Origin: Caulobacter soli | Lineage (GTDB): Bacteria > Pseudomonadota > Alphaproteobacteria > Caulobacterales > Caulobacteraceae | NCBI RefSeq assembly: GCF_011045195.1 | Contig: NZ_CP049199.1 | Span: forward strand, 2,790,001 to 2,854,000 | Reading direction: 5' to 3' | Length of the DNA: 64,000 bases | In this document: positions 20,418 to 28,809 of the stretch, piece by piece | How positions within the stretch are numbered: the stretch's first letter is position 1 | Layout of the letters: each line of letters starts with the position of its first letter | Translations under genes and position numbers: made by a program | Notes under the pieces: generated by a model | Told to the model about the DNA's origin: nothing | Databases searched by the model: none | The model's input: only the letters and a program-made list of their open reading frames with translations

Positions 20418-21092
20418 CTAGGCCGACGGGATGGAGCAGCTCTGCCCCAGCTCGATGATCGAATGGAAGGAGCGGTTGTCGGACGAGGCCTCGACCTTGC
20501 CGGGCACCAGACGGATAGTCTGATCGCCCCAGCGGCCATAGGTGGCGCCGCCGGGCTTCTCGCACTTGCCGCTGGAAATCTGCTGGGCGCAGGCGTTGAC
20601 GGTGATCTCGCCGGGCAGCTTGCGCCACTCCCCGCCGGCGTATCGCCAGCAGACGGCCAGGGGCGCGCTGGAGACCGCGGCCGGGGTCGAGATGGTCGGG
20701 GTCGCGACCGGCGCGGGCACGGTGGGCGCCTCGGCGGGCGGCGGCAGCGGGGTCAGCACGGTGCCGGCCTGGTCGGCGGCGGCCAGGGCCCCGGTTTCGT
20801 CGACGCCGACGTCGAGGGCCCCGGTCGCCACGCCATTCTTCTTGGCGCAGTCGGCCAGTGTGGTCTCGCCCACGAACTGGCCGCCGACGAAGCAGCGCAG
20901 GGGTTGGGCGGAATCGAGCTTCTTGTCGTCGGACCGTCCGGTCTCGACCACCAGACCGGCGCGCGAGGCCGGCGGATCGTCGGTCGGCGACTTGGCGCCA
21001 TGCATCAGGCTCAGGGCGATGCCCAGGCCCGCGATCAGGGCCAGGGCGGCGCCGCCGCCCAGCAACACGCGTCGATCTTTGAGAAAGTCCAT
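20418..21092 (-). CDS. Membrane-anchored envelope protein, unrecognised
   Basis: A 224-residue protein with one N-terminal transmembrane helix (about 9-30), then a periplasmic part. That part has two Cys-containing segments (LRCFVGGQFVGETTLADCAKK and VCWRYAGGEWRKLPGE) joined by a Pro/Ala/Thr-rich linker. It precedes the lipoprotein gene by 15 bases. The repeated short Cys domain suggests an internal duplication. AGGGACC precedes the ATG. Confidence 0.75.
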   Translation of the reverse strand: MDFLKDRRVLLGGGAALALIAGLGIALSLMHGAKSPTDDPPASRAGLVVETGRSDDKKLDSAQPLRCFVGGQFVGETTLADCAKKNGVATGALDVGVDETGALAAADQAGTVLTPLPPPAEAPTVPAPVATPTISTPAAVSSAPLAVCWRYAGGEWRKLPGEITVNACAQQISSGKCEKPGGATYGRWGDQTIRLVPGKVEASSDNRSFHSIIELGQSCSIPSA

Positions 21093-21169
21093 GGTCCCTG
21101 GCTACGACGCGGTGATGACGCTTTCAAGTCCAGGCGCGCAGAACGCTCCAGAGCCCGCGCGGATCGTCG

Positions 21170-24037
21170 CTAGCCGCCGCCGGTCAGGCGATCCAGGGCC
21201 GCCTGGTAGTTGGCGATCTGGTTGGTCAGATAGGTCGGGACGGTGCCGCCGGTCTTGCCGGGACCGGTCGTGGTGGTGGCGGTCTGCACGCCGTTGGCCT
21301 TGTCGGCCATCTCGCGATAGGCGGTGCGCACCGCCGACAGGGCCTTGGTCATGGCCGCCATGGCGGCGTCGCGGCCAGCCTTGTCGGTGAGGTCCAGGGT
21401 GGTGTCCAGCGCGAAGCCGTAGATCGGCCCCTTGCCGTCGGCCGAGACGACCTGACCGTGGTCGGTCTTGGTGTTGCGCACGACGCCGGGCTTCAGGCCC
21501 AGGGACTCCAGCACGTCGGTGCCGCCCTTGCCGGGCAGGATCTCGACGGTCGAGGTGGTCTGGGACGGGCTGATGCGCAGGGTGCGATTGTTGCCGACGC
21601 TGCTGAAATCGACCTTGGCCGCGAAGCCCGTGGCCTTGCGGATCTTGTCGGCCAGGGTGTCGAGCGTGTCGTCGGCCTCGATCTTGATCGTGGTCAGGGT
21701 GCCCCGGGCCCGGGTGCGGACCTGGAAGGTGTCGCCCGCCCGCGCCGAGGTCGCCGAAACGATCTTGTCGCTCTGCTTGAACTCCATCGTGCCGCGCGGG
21801 ATGCCGAAGACGTCCAAGGCGCTGGAGCCGGTGGCGTCGACGGAGACCGAGGTCGCGGTGGCGTAGCCGTCCTTGCCGGTCAGCCGTTGCTCCCAGGTCG
21901 CCTGGCCGGTGGCCACGTCGATCTGGGCGACATAGCCGTCCTTGTCGCCGACCGTCGGCTGGCCCGCCAGATCCTTGCCGGCCGAACCGACCAGCCAGGC
22001 CTGGCCATTCGAGACCGCCATGCCGGTGACCGTGTCGTCGCCCGCGCCGCCGTAATAGGCCAGGGTGTCCGCCGACTTGTCGGTCAGGTCCAGCGACATG
22101 CGGGCCACGAAGCCATCGGAACCGCCCGAAGCGGCCTTGGTCTGGTTGTTGACGTCCAGGGCGCCGTTGGTGGTCGCCCCGCCGATATAGAGCTGGCCGT
22201 TGTCGATCGTCAGGCCGGCGATATTCCCGCCCTTCAGCGTGCCCAGATCGCGGGTGGCCCCGGTCGTGAACGTGGCCGCCTTGGTGTAGGTGGTCGGTTC
22301 GGTGACCCAGACTTCCTTGTCGTTCAGATAGGTGCGGGGCTCGGTCACGACGCTGGTCGAGACGTCGAAGCTGCGAAGCATCGCCTCGCTGCCTTCCTTG
22401 CTGGCGACCACGACCTGCCCGCCGTTGACGACGATGCCGGCGACCGTGTCGTCGTTCTCGCTGCCGAAGTGGGTGGTGAACAGCGCCTTGGGCGTGCCGG
22501 AAATATCCGTGGCGAAACCGGTCAGATAGTTGTCGTAGCCGCCTTGCGTCGCACCCGTCGCCGAGCCCGGAATGTCCGACTTGGTGCGACCGCCCACATA
22601 GACGACGCCGTCCTCGCCGAAGGCCACGGCGGTCGCCTGGTCCTCCAGCATGCCGCCGCGCCGCACCGTCCACGTCTCGTCGCCCTTGGCGTCGTAGAGG
22701 GTGACGAAGCTGTCGGTGACCGTGCCGGCCGGGTCCGAATTGATCGGGCCATTGGTCGTACCGGCCAGCGCGCCGGACACCGAACCGGCGATGGCCACCT
22801 GGCCGTCATCGGAAATGGCCATGTTGTAGCCGGTGGCGGTGCTGGAGGCCCCAAGGGTGCGCGCATAGAGCAGCTTGCCCGCGGAGTCGTACTTCAGCAG
22901 GGCGACGTCCTGGTCGCCCTTGATCGTCTGGGTGCTGGTCGTGCCGTCGACATCGGCCAGCACGTAGAGCGAGCCGTCTGGCCCGGTCATCGTCTTGTGG
23001 ACGGTGCTGATCGTGCCTTCCATGGTGTCGGTGAACACCTTGGTGCCCGGCGTGCCGGCCGTGCCGGGGCCGTACTTGGTCAGAGTGTTCTGGATCACCG
23101 CGTCGTCGGTGCTGGTGTTCTTGTCCGGATCGGGGTTGCCGGCGGCGGTGGTGATGTAGACCGCGGGCTTGGCCGCCGGGGCCGAGAAGGTCAGGGTCTC
23201 GGTCAGGTCGCCCTTGATCTGAAAGGCGAAGTCGTCGCCGGTGGCCGGCAGCTTTACGGTCTGGCCGTTGATCGTGGTGGTGCGCTCTTCGCCGGTCGTG
23301 CGGTTGACGGCGAACTGCGTGTCGAAGCCGGCCTGGTTCAGCTTGTCGTTGAAGAAGCTGACCACGTTGGACATCGTCCGCGGCGTCGACCCCATCTGCG
23401 ACAGGTCCATGGTCACGTCGGTGGCCACGCCGAACTTCTTGACGTTCATCGTGAAGCTGACGTTGCCCTGGAAGGCGGGCACCTCGTCATCGGCCTTGCC
23501 GCTGTAGACGGTGTTGGTGACGTAGTTGTAGTTGCTCTTGGGCACGCCGACCGACGACTTGTCGCTGGTCATGACCGTGCCCGTGGTCAGGCGCATGCCG
23601 TCGGTGTCGAGGTTCTGGACGTAGCTGTTGACCTCGTTCAGCCCCTTGCTGAACACGGCCTGCAGACGCTTGATCTCGCTGTCGGTGACGCCCTTCTCGG
23701 CCGATCGGTCGGCGATGGCCGACAGGGTGTTGAGCGCCTGGTAGGCGGCGAACAGCTTCTTGTAGTCGCCGCTGATCGTCGGGGACGCGGCGACGGCCGC
23801 GCTCTCGTCGACGAACTTGCGGCCGTTCAGGGCCGCCTTGACCAGATCGCTAGGCTCGCTGGTCATCCCGGTCCAGGGCGCGTTCGGCACGCCCTTCGTA
23901 CCCGAAGAGGACGACGACGAGGACGAGCCCGTGGCCGCGCCCGTCGCTCCAGCCGTGTTCGCGGCCAGGCCAGCATTCTTGGCCTGGTAGTAGTTGAGCA
24001 GCAGACTGGAATCGAAAGTGATCACAGCGGGTCCCAT
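21170..24037 (-). CDS. flaEY: FlaEY flagellar protein
   Basis: A 955-residue protein at the position held by flaEY in the Caulobacter flagellin cluster; flaEY was described genetically as modulating flagellin and chemotaxis expression. The sequence looks structural. It has an N-terminal helical region with a Ser-rich patch, then about 400 residues of beta-propeller-like repeats with recurring GG-S/T-DG and YVGG-type turns. A segment near 755-800 (DTLDTLADKIRKATGFAA) resembles the flagellin hook IN motif, and the C-terminus is helical and flagellin-like. GTG four codons downstream is an alternative start. Confidence 0.8.
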   Translation of the reverse strand: MGPAVITFDSSLLLNYYQAKNAGLAANTAGATGAATGSSSSSSSSGTKGVPNAPWTGMTSEPSDLVKAALNGRKFVDESAAVAASPTISGDYKKLFAAYQALNTLSAIADRSAEKGVTDSEIKRLQAVFSKGLNEVNSYVQNLDTDGMRLTTGTVMTSDKSSVGVPKSNYNYVTNTVYSGKADDEVPAFQGNVSFTMNVKKFGVATDVTMDLSQMGSTPRTMSNVVSFFNDKLNQAGFDTQFAVNRTTGEERTTTINGQTVKLPATGDDFAFQIKGDLTETLTFSAPAAKPAVYITTAAGNPDPDKNTSTDDAVIQNTLTKYGPGTAGTPGTKVFTDTMEGTISTVHKTMTGPDGSLYVLADVDGTTSTQTIKGDQDVALLKYDSAGKLLYARTLGASSTATGYNMAISDDGQVAIAGSVSGALAGTTNGPINSDPAGTVTDSFVTLYDAKGDETWTVRRGGMLEDQATAVAFGEDGVVYVGGRTKSDIPGSATGATQGGYDNYLTGFATDISGTPKALFTTHFGSENDDTVAGIVVNGGQVVVASKEGSEAMLRSFDVSTSVVTEPRTYLNDKEVWVTEPTTYTKAATFTTGATRDLGTLKGGNIAGLTIDNGQLYIGGATTNGALDVNNQTKAASGGSDGFVARMSLDLTDKSADTLAYYGGAGDDTVTGMAVSNGQAWLVGSAGKDLAGQPTVGDKDGYVAQIDVATGQATWEQRLTGKDGYATATSVSVDATGSSALDVFGIPRGTMEFKQSDKIVSATSARAGDTFQVRTRARGTLTTIKIEADDTLDTLADKIRKATGFAAKVDFSSVGNNRTLRISPSQTTSTVEILPGKGGTDVLESLGLKPGVVRNTKTDHGQVVSADGKGPIYGFALDTTLDLTDKAGRDAAMAAMTKALSAVRTAYREMADKANGVQTATTTTGPGKTGGTVPTYLTNQIANYQAALDRLTGGG

Positions 24038-24177
24038 TGGGACGCACTACGCCCCTTGATTCGAGTGTCGACGATGAACGCTGACGTTTCGTTAAGACGT
24101 ATGAATTTTGAGCGGGCGCGACCGAAGCGTGGGCGGCTTCGATCATCCACACGACGCCAACGGCTAAATCGGGGCCT

Positions 24178-24732
24178 CTAGGCCGCGATCAGATGAGCGT
24201 CCGTCAGCGAGCGCCGGACTTCGCCCCGCAGTTCGCGCCATTCCCCGGCCAGGATGCCCAGCAACACGACGTCGCGCGGTTGGCCGTCCTTGAGCACGTG
24301 GCCGCGCAGATAGCCTTCACGCCGAAAGCCGGAAGCCGCCTGGGCCTTCAGCGCCGCGTCGTTGTCGGCCATGACCTCGGCGAACACCTTGTGCAGGCCC
24401 AGTTCGCCGAACGCGCGGTCCAGACCCAGCACCTGGGCGGCGCGCCCCACGCCCCTGCCCCGCGCCTCGGCCGAGCCAAGGAACCAGTTCCAGCCGGCCC
24501 GGCGATGATGGCTGAGCAAGCCCGTCAGGGTCAGCAGGCCTGAAGGCTCGCCGGCCCGGACGATCATCCAGCCGCGCATGTCGGGATCGGAACGCAGCGC
24601 CTGAAACCAGGCGGCGTGGGCCTCGCGGCTCGGAAAGGCCGCGTCGGACATCCAGCGGTCGACCTCCGGCTCGCCCCGCCATTGGAACAGGACAGCCTCG
24701 TCGCCATCCGTCAAATCGCGAAGCTCGATCAT
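24178..24732 (-). CDS. PseH-like GNAT N-acetyltransferase
   Basis: A 184-residue GNAT enzyme. The acetyl-CoA-binding turn ARGRGVGRAA lies in the middle, and the C-terminal part (FGELGLHKVFAEVMADN, GFRREGYLRGHVLKDG) aligns with FlmH encoded 7 kb away. The closest known role is PseH, which acetylates the UDP-amino-sugar precursor of pseudaminic acid. The gene lies between flaEY and fljJ, 59 bases after fljJ. ATG 24732 was chosen over GTG 24753 because it begins the conserved domain. Confidence 0.85.
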   Translation of the reverse strand: MIELRDLTDGDEAVLFQWRGEPEVDRWMSDAAFPSREAHAAWFQALRSDPDMRGWMIVRAGEPSGLLTLTGLLSHHRRAGWNWFLGSAEARGRGVGRAAQVLGLDRAFGELGLHKVFAEVMADNDAALKAQAASGFRREGYLRGHVLKDGQPRDVVLLGILAGEWRELRGEVRRSLTDAHLIAA

Positions 24733-24791
24733 ACCGGGTCGATTCCCCCACACGTCGTTGAGGAGAGTCTACCCTGTCGGCGGCGTCAGGC

Positions 24792-25628
24792 CTAGTTGCC
24801 GTTGAACAACGAGAGAATGATCTGCGGCGCCTGGTTGGCGATCGAAAGCGCCTGCGCGCCGAGCTGCTGCTTGACCTGCAGAGCCTGGAGGCGCGCGCTC
24901 TCCTTGGCCATGTCGGCGTCGACGAGGTTGCCCACGCCGGTTTCCAGCACATCGTCCAGCTTGGACACGAAGGTGTTGTGCGCCTCGATCTGCTTGGCTT
25001 GCGAACCGATCGAGCCGACCGCCTGGTTCACCCTGCCGAACGTGGCGTCCAGGCGCGTCAGCACGTTGGCGGCCTGGGTCATCGTGCTGATGTTGTCGGT
25101 GGCCGTCAGGCTGTTGATCGAACCGCCCAGCGACAGGTTCTGCAGGTTCAGCGTGATCACGGTGGCGGCGTCGGCGTCGGCCAGGAACGTGATGTTGAAC
25201 GTCTGGCTGCCGTTGAGGATGTTGGCGCCGTCGAAGATGGCGCTGTTGATCACCTGCGTCATGTTCTTGAGCAGGCCCTGGAAGTCGGCGTTCAGGGACG
25301 TGCGCGACGAGGTCGACAGCGAGGTGTCCTTGGCCGCGACGACCTTTTCGCGCATCTGGGTCAGCAGGTCCGAGACCTGTTCGCCGCCGGCCAGGGCCAC
25401 GTCGGTGATCGAGGTGGCGCGATCAAGGCTCATCTTGACCGCGGCGAGCGCCGAGCGGTCGGCGCGCTGGTCCTGGGCGATCGACCAGACGGCGGCGTTG
25501 TCCTTGGCGGTCGAGATCGCCAGGCCCGTGTTGATCCGGCTCTGGACGTTCGACATCTCGTCGTTCGTCTTGTTCAGATTTTGCAGGGCGATCAGCGCGG
25601 GCTGATTAGTGTTCACGCTCAGCGTCAT
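24792..25628 (-). CDS. fljJ: Flagellin FljJ (29-kDa type)
   Basis: A 278-residue flagellin with N- and C-terminal D0/D1 helices (MTLSVNTNQPALIALQNLN and LSIANQAPQIILSLF). It is more divergent from fljK and fljL than they are from each other, with STAKDNAAVW and a different middle, which fits the minor 29-kDa flagellin placed near the hook. GGAG precedes the ATG. I found no clear sigma54 site in the 170 bases before it. It lies downstream of flaG on the same strand. Confidence 0.92.
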   Translation of the reverse strand: MTLSVNTNQPALIALQNLNKTNDEMSNVQSRINTGLAISTAKDNAAVWSIAQDQRADRSALAAVKMSLDRATSITDVALAGGEQVSDLLTQMREKVVAAKDTSLSTSSRTSLNADFQGLLKNMTQVINSAIFDGANILNGSQTFNITFLADADAATVITLNLQNLSLGGSINSLTATDNISTMTQAANVLTRLDATFGRVNQAVGSIGSQAKQIEAHNTFVSKLDDVLETGVGNLVDADMAKESARLQALQVKQQLGAQALSIANQAPQIILSLFNGN

Positions 25629-25797
25629 CACGGTCTCCGAACGGCGTTTCTTGCCAAGGAAGCTCGGGACGCGATTCGGCGGCCGAGCAGGTCGACCGCG
25701 AAATTGAGGCTGAGGGAGTAAGAATATGGTTAACGCGCGTAAACCATGTTCCACCTGCGACGCCAGGTCGCGGCGAACACGGCCTTAAGCCGGCGGC

Positions 25798-26130
25798 TTA
25801 GGTCAGACCGTCGAAGACTTCGCCCGGATCGTAATGCTCGGCCTGCTTGAAGCGCAGGACGTCCTCACGCGGAAACTGCTGCAGGATGTCGCCAGTCCGC
25901 CGATCCACCGTCTTGTAGACGTAGGTGCCGGTCTTGCTGTCCTGCTCGATCACCAGGCGCAGGTCCCCCGGCTGGGGACCGTCGGCCACGACATGCTTCT
26001 CCACGGACGCTTCCTTCGGCGCCGACGTGAAAGCGCCGCCCGCGGGATGCCCCGGGACGGTTGGTGCGGTGTTCGCGGCGGACGTCGACGGCTCTGGAAC
26101 GATGGGCGTCAACGCTAATTTGTTTTCCAT
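25798..26130 (-). CDS. flaG: FlaG-family flagellar protein
   Basis: A 110-residue protein with a disordered, Pro/Ala-rich first half and the compact FlaG domain in the second (LRLVIEQDSKTGTYVYKTVDRRTG then ILQQFPREDVLRF, at about 57-95). FlaG proteins affect filament length in other bacteria. It sits between fljL and fljJ, downstream of the fljL terminator. Confidence 0.9.
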   Translation of the reverse strand: MENKLALTPIVPEPSTSAANTAPTVPGHPAGGAFTSAPKEASVEKHVVADGPQPGDLRLVIEQDSKTGTYVYKTVDRRTGDILQQFPREDVLRFKQAEHYDPGEVFDGLT

Positions 26131-26201
26131 AACTCCTATCGCGGCCGGGATGCGGCGGCGCCTCCAGTGATCCCTCCCCTCGCCCGAAGCGAGAGAAAGG
26201 C

Positions 26202-26227
26202 GGAGGCGGGCCCGAAGACCCGCCTCC
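26202..26227 (-). terminator. fljL terminator
   Basis: GGAGGCGGG and CCCGCCTCC form a 9-bp stem around an 8-base loop about 10 bases after the fljL stop. The downstream strand then reads GCCTTTCTCTC, a weak T-rich run. Confidence 0.7.
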
Positions 26228-26237
26228 TTGTTCGTTC

Positions 26238-27059
26238 CTATCGGAACAGGCTCAGGATCGACGAGGTCGACTGGTTGGCGATGGAGAGCGCCTGGATGCC
26301 CAGCTGCTGCTTGGTTTGCAGCGACTGCAGCTTGGCGCTTTCCTTGGCCAGGTCGGCGTCGACCAGGTTGCCAACGCCGGCGTCCAGGCTGTCTTGCAGC
26401 TTGCCGATGAAGGTCAGGTGGGTGTCCAGGCCCGTCGAGCTGGTGCCCAGCGAAGCCAGTTTGTTGGTCGCCGTGCCCAGGGCGGTGCTGACGGTGTCGA
26501 TCATCGACTTGGCGGCGGCGGCCGTCGAGAACGACGAGGTCGAGCTGAGCTTCAGGCCGGCCAGCGACAGGGTCTTGGCGGCGACCGTGAACTGGCTGCC
26601 GTCGGCGTTGGCCAGGAAGGCCAGCTTCTGGGTCGAACCATCGGCGATCGAGACGCCGTTGAACTTGGCGTTGGTAACGGCCTTGGTGATCTGGTCGCGG
26701 AGGCTGTTGAAGTCCGAAACCAGGGCGTTGAACGAGGCCGAGTTCAGCGAGGTGTCGGAAGCGGCCAGCGCCTTTTCCTTCATCTTGCCCAGCAGGTCGG
26801 TGACGGTGTCGCCGGCGGCCAGGGCCACGTCGATGGTGGACTGGCCGCGTTGCAGCGAGTCCTTCACGGCGTTCAGCGCGCTGGCGGTCGAGGATTGCGT
26901 CTTGGCGATAGCCCAGATCGCGCCGTTGTCCTTGGCGTTGCCCACCTTCTTGCCGGTGTTGATACGCTGTTGCGTAACACTCAGCTCGCTGTTGGTGGCG
27001 TTCAGGTTTTGCAGCGCAATCATCGCGCCAGCGTTCGTGTTGATGCTATTCAGCGGCAT
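26238..27059 (-). CDS. fljL: Flagellin FljL (27-kDa type)
   Basis: A 273-residue flagellin. N-terminal [20 protein letters not shown] and C-terminal [21 protein letters not shown] are the conserved D0/D1 ends. It is nearly collinear with fljK, consistent with a tandem duplication. It has its own sigma54 promoter, a leader with paired A-loop hairpins, and a terminator. Which of the two similar genes is called fljL or fljK follows gene order and is slightly uncertain. Confidence 0.9.
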   Translation of the reverse strand: MPLNSINTNAGAMIALQNLNATNSELSVTQQRINTGKKVGNAKDNGAIWAIAKTQSSTASALNAVKDSLQRGQSTIDVALAAGDTVTDLLGKMKEKALAASDTSLNSASFNALVSDFNSLRDQITKAVTNAKFNGVSIADGSTQKLAFLANADGSQFTVAAKTLSLAGLKLSSTSSFSTAAAAKSMIDTVSTALGTATNKLASLGTSSTGLDTHLTFIGKLQDSLDAGVGNLVDADLAKESAKLQSLQTKQQLGIQALSIANQSTSSILSLFR

Positions 27060-27087
27060 CGCGACATTTCCTATTCAAGGGTTCCGA

Positions 27088-27117
27088 CGTCATTTTGACT
27101 GCCGGGAGCATTTTGCT
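27088..27117 (-). promoter_or_regulatory. Tandem A-loop hairpins in fljL leader RNA
   Basis: As RNA, GAGCA-AAA-UGCUC (27117-27105) and GUCA-AAA-UGAC (27098-27088) fold into two small perfect hairpins with A-only loops. The first begins about 3 bases after the predicted transcription start. The fljK leader has the same layout. They are candidates for recognition by FlbT, which is known to act on the flagellin 5' leader. Confidence 0.55.
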
Positions 27118-27131
27118 CGTTGAACTAGGCA

Positions 27132-27146
27132 GCAAATATCGGGCCA
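27132..27146 (-). promoter_or_regulatory. Sigma54 promoter of fljL
   Basis: Read on the gene strand the site is TGGCCCGATATTTGC, matching TGGC-N-CG-N4-TTGC with GG and GC at the proper 10-base spacing. Transcription should start near 27120, giving a leader of about 60 bases. Confidence 0.85.
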
Positions 27147-27214
27147 AAAGTGCCTACCCGGCAGAAAATGCCAAGCCCCTGAAATACCAGCGTTATAGTT
27201 TTATTTACCGTATA

Positions 27215-27270
27215 TTTTGCCGGCAATATTTGCCGATCTCGGGCGCGAGTGGGAAAATATTGCCGGGCAA
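27215..27270 (-). promoter_or_regulatory. Candidate ftr elements (FlbD enhancer sites) of fljL
   Basis: Two CGGCAA-type motifs, TTTGCCGGCAATATTTGCCG and ATTGCCGGGCAAAT on the plus strand, lie about 70-125 bases upstream of the fljL sigma54 promoter. This is the usual position of ftr enhancers bound by FlbD in Caulobacter flagellar genes. The stretch is AT-rich relative to its surroundings. Confidence 0.5.
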
Positions 27271-27309
27271 ATTCAGGCGAGTTCGGACAATTTCGACGAA
27301 CTTCGGCCC

Positions 27310-27348
27310 GAAAAAAAGAAATGCCGGACGGCCCTGAGGCCGTCCGGC
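27310..27348 (-). terminator. fljK rho-independent terminator
   Basis: A perfect 11-bp stem (GCCGGACGGCC with its complement) and 4-base loop lie 31 bases after the fljK stop. On the gene strand it is followed by ATTTCTTTTTTT, a strong T-tract. Confidence 0.93.
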
Positions 27349-27378
27349 TTTGATCGCTTCTTGAAGCCTAGTCGCCGA

Positions 27379-28197
27379 TCACTTGAACAGCGAAAGGATC
27401 GACTGAGGCGTCTGGTTCGCGATCGAGAGAGCTTGCACGCCCAGTTGCTGCTTGGTCTGCAGCGACTGCAGCTTCGCGCTTTCCTTGGCCAGATCCGCGT
27501 CGATCAGGTTACCCACACCAGCGTCCAGGCTGTCCTGCAGCTTACCCGTGAAGGTCAGGTGCATGTCCAGGCCCGTCGAGCTCGTACCCAGGCTGGCCAG
27601 CTTGTTGGTCGCCGTGGTCAGAGACGTGGTGATCGTGTCGATCATCGACTTGGCCGCAGCGGCCGTCGAGAACGACGACGTCGAGGTGAGCTTCAGGCCG
27701 GTGAGCGACAGGGTCTTGGCGTTGACCGTGTAGGCGGCGCCGTCCGAGTTGCTGAGGAACTGCAACTTGGTGGTCGTGCCGTCGACAAGGCTGACACCGT
27801 TGAACTTGGCGTTCGTCACGGCCTTGGTGATCTGGTCGCGGAGGCTGTTGAAGTCCGACACCAGGGCGTTGAACGAGGCGGAGTTCAGCGAGGTGTCGGA
27901 AGCGGCCAGGGCCTTTTCCTTCATCTTGCCGAGCAGATCCGTGACGGTGTCGCCAGCGGCAAGGCCGACATCGATCGTGGACTGACCGCGTTGGAGAGAA
28001 TCCTTCACGGCGTTCAACGAGCTCGAGGTCGCGCTTTGCATCTTGGCCATCGACCAGATCGCGCCGTTGTCCTTGGCGGTCGAGATCTTCTTGCCAGTGT
28101 TGATGCGTTGCTGAGTGGTTTGGAGCTCCGAGTTGGTTGCGTTCAGGTTTTGCAGCGCGATCATGGCGCCGGCATTGGTGTTGATCGAGTTCATCAT
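27379..28197 (-). CDS. fljK: Flagellin FljK (25-kDa type, major flagellin)
   Basis: A 272-residue flagellin, the likely main filament subunit. Conserved ends are [16 protein letters not shown] and [21 protein letters not shown]; the middle is Ser/Thr-rich and is the expected site of pseudaminic acid attachment. Two adjacent ATGs (28197 and 28194) could start it. A sigma54 promoter, structured leader and strong terminator flank it. flaF and flbT lie just upstream on the same strand. Confidence 0.93.
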   Translation of the reverse strand: MMNSINTNAGAMIALQNLNATNSELQTTQQRINTGKKISTAKDNGAIWSMAKMQSATSSSLNAVKDSLQRGQSTIDVGLAAGDTVTDLLGKMKEKALAASDTSLNSASFNALVSDFNSLRDQITKAVTNAKFNGVSLVDGTTTKLQFLSNSDGAAYTVNAKTLSLTGLKLTSTSSFSTAAAAKSMIDTITTSLTTATNKLASLGTSSTGLDMHLTFTGKLQDSLDAGVGNLIDADLAKESAKLQSLQTKQQLGVQALSIANQTPQSILSLFK

Positions 28198-28229
28198 GGT
28201 GTGGTTCTCGCCATTTTGGGAGGATTGCC

Positions 28230-28258
28230 CCGGCGTTTTGCCGGTCGGGCTTTTGCCC
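28230..28258 (-). promoter_or_regulatory. Tandem A-loop hairpins in fljK leader RNA
   Basis: As RNA, GGGC-AAAA-GCCC (28258-28247) and CCGGC-AAAAC-GCCGG (28244-28230) form two adjacent perfect hairpins beginning about 2 bases after the predicted transcription start. The DNA also contains CGGCAAA-like sequence, so an ftr-site reading is possible. The fljL leader shares the arrangement but not the stem sequences. Confidence 0.6.
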
Positions 28259-28270
28259 ACGGGAACCATC

Positions 28271-28285
28271 GCAAGCGGCGGGCCA
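28271..28285 (-). promoter_or_regulatory. Sigma54 promoter of fljK
   Basis: Read on the gene strand the site is TGGCCCGCCGCTTGC, a match to TGGC-N-CG-N4-TTGC. Transcription should start near 28260, giving a leader of about 63 bases. Confidence 0.87.
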
Positions 28286-28310
28286 CTCGGCGCCAACCAG
28301 ATGAACTTTT

Positions 28311-28337
28311 TAAAATACTGATTTTACTCAGTATTTT
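28311..28337. promoter_or_regulatory. AT-rich palindrome and IHF-like site upstream of fljK promoter
   Basis: AAAATACTGA and TCAGTATTTT form a perfect 10-bp inverted repeat with a 6-base spacer. Overlapping it, TAAAATACTGATT differs at one position from the reverse IHF consensus. It starts about 26 bases upstream of the -24 element, a common place for IHF bending at sigma54 promoters. Confidence 0.5.
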
Positions 28338-28360
28338 TTATCCGCGCGCCGGATACGAAA

Positions 28361-28391
28361 CCGCCCGGCGAATGCAGAATTCGCCGGGCGG
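28361..28391 (-). terminator. Terminator after flbT-flaF
   Basis: A perfect 13-bp stem (CCGCCCGGCGAAT with its complement) and 5-base loop lie about 55 bases after the flaF stop. A short TTT follows on the gene strand. It should insulate fljK from flbT-flaF transcription. Confidence 0.7.
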
Positions 28392-28446
28392 CAGGTTTTT
28401 CCGGAAAGGTTTGCCGGAGGGTCGAAAGCGCCCTCCTCGGCCGAGG

Positions 28447-28809
28447 TCAGACCCCGTCCGCGCGACCGGCCAAGCCTTGCATGATCATGCGATTGATCTC
28501 GATCAGCGGCTCGAAATCCTCCTCCTTGCGCATGATGGCGCTGGAGTGACGGCCGACCCAAAGGCTCAGCGAAATGATGCTGGCGCGCAGCTGCATCGGC
28601 AAAGTGTTTTCCGGCAGCGAGCAATCGGTCGCCAGGGCCGACCAGACCCGGCGGTTCCAGTCCAGCGCGTCGATCCGCGTGGCGATGTCGTCGGCCGGAG
28701 CCTCGGACGCCGCCAACAGCGCGCGCGTCACCTGACCGAACAGACGGTACTCCATCTCACGCGGATTTTCCGTCCGCGTCGCCGTCTGTTGATAGGCCCT
28801 AAGAGACAT
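28447..28809 (-). CDS. flaF: Flagellar biosynthesis regulator FlaF
   Basis: A 120-residue protein of the FlaF family; [10 protein letters not shown], the [13 protein letters not shown] segment and [10 protein letters not shown] are characteristic. In Caulobacter FlaF is needed for flagellin synthesis or secretion and acts with FlbT. Its ATG lies inside the 3' end of flbT (11-base overlap), so the two are translationally coupled. Confidence 0.93.
   Translation of the reverse strand: MSLRAYQQTATRTENPREMEYRLFGQVTRALLAASEAPADDIATRIDALDWNRRVWSALATDCSLPENTLPMQLRASIISLSLWVGRHSSAIMRKEEDFEPLIEINRMIMQGLAGRADGV

Noticed and set aside
21458..24181. A 907-codon plus-strand frame opposite flaEY
   Set aside because: It is antisense to flaEY, with repetitive Gly/Arg/His content typical of shadow frames.
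25714..25740. TTAACGCGCGTAAA as a CtrA site
   Set aside because: The second half-site is not TTAA at the correct 7-base spacing.
25629..25797. A sigma54 promoter upstream of fljJ
   Set aside because: No GG-N10-GC element with acceptable flanking bases was found on the gene strand; the promoter may lie inside flaG.
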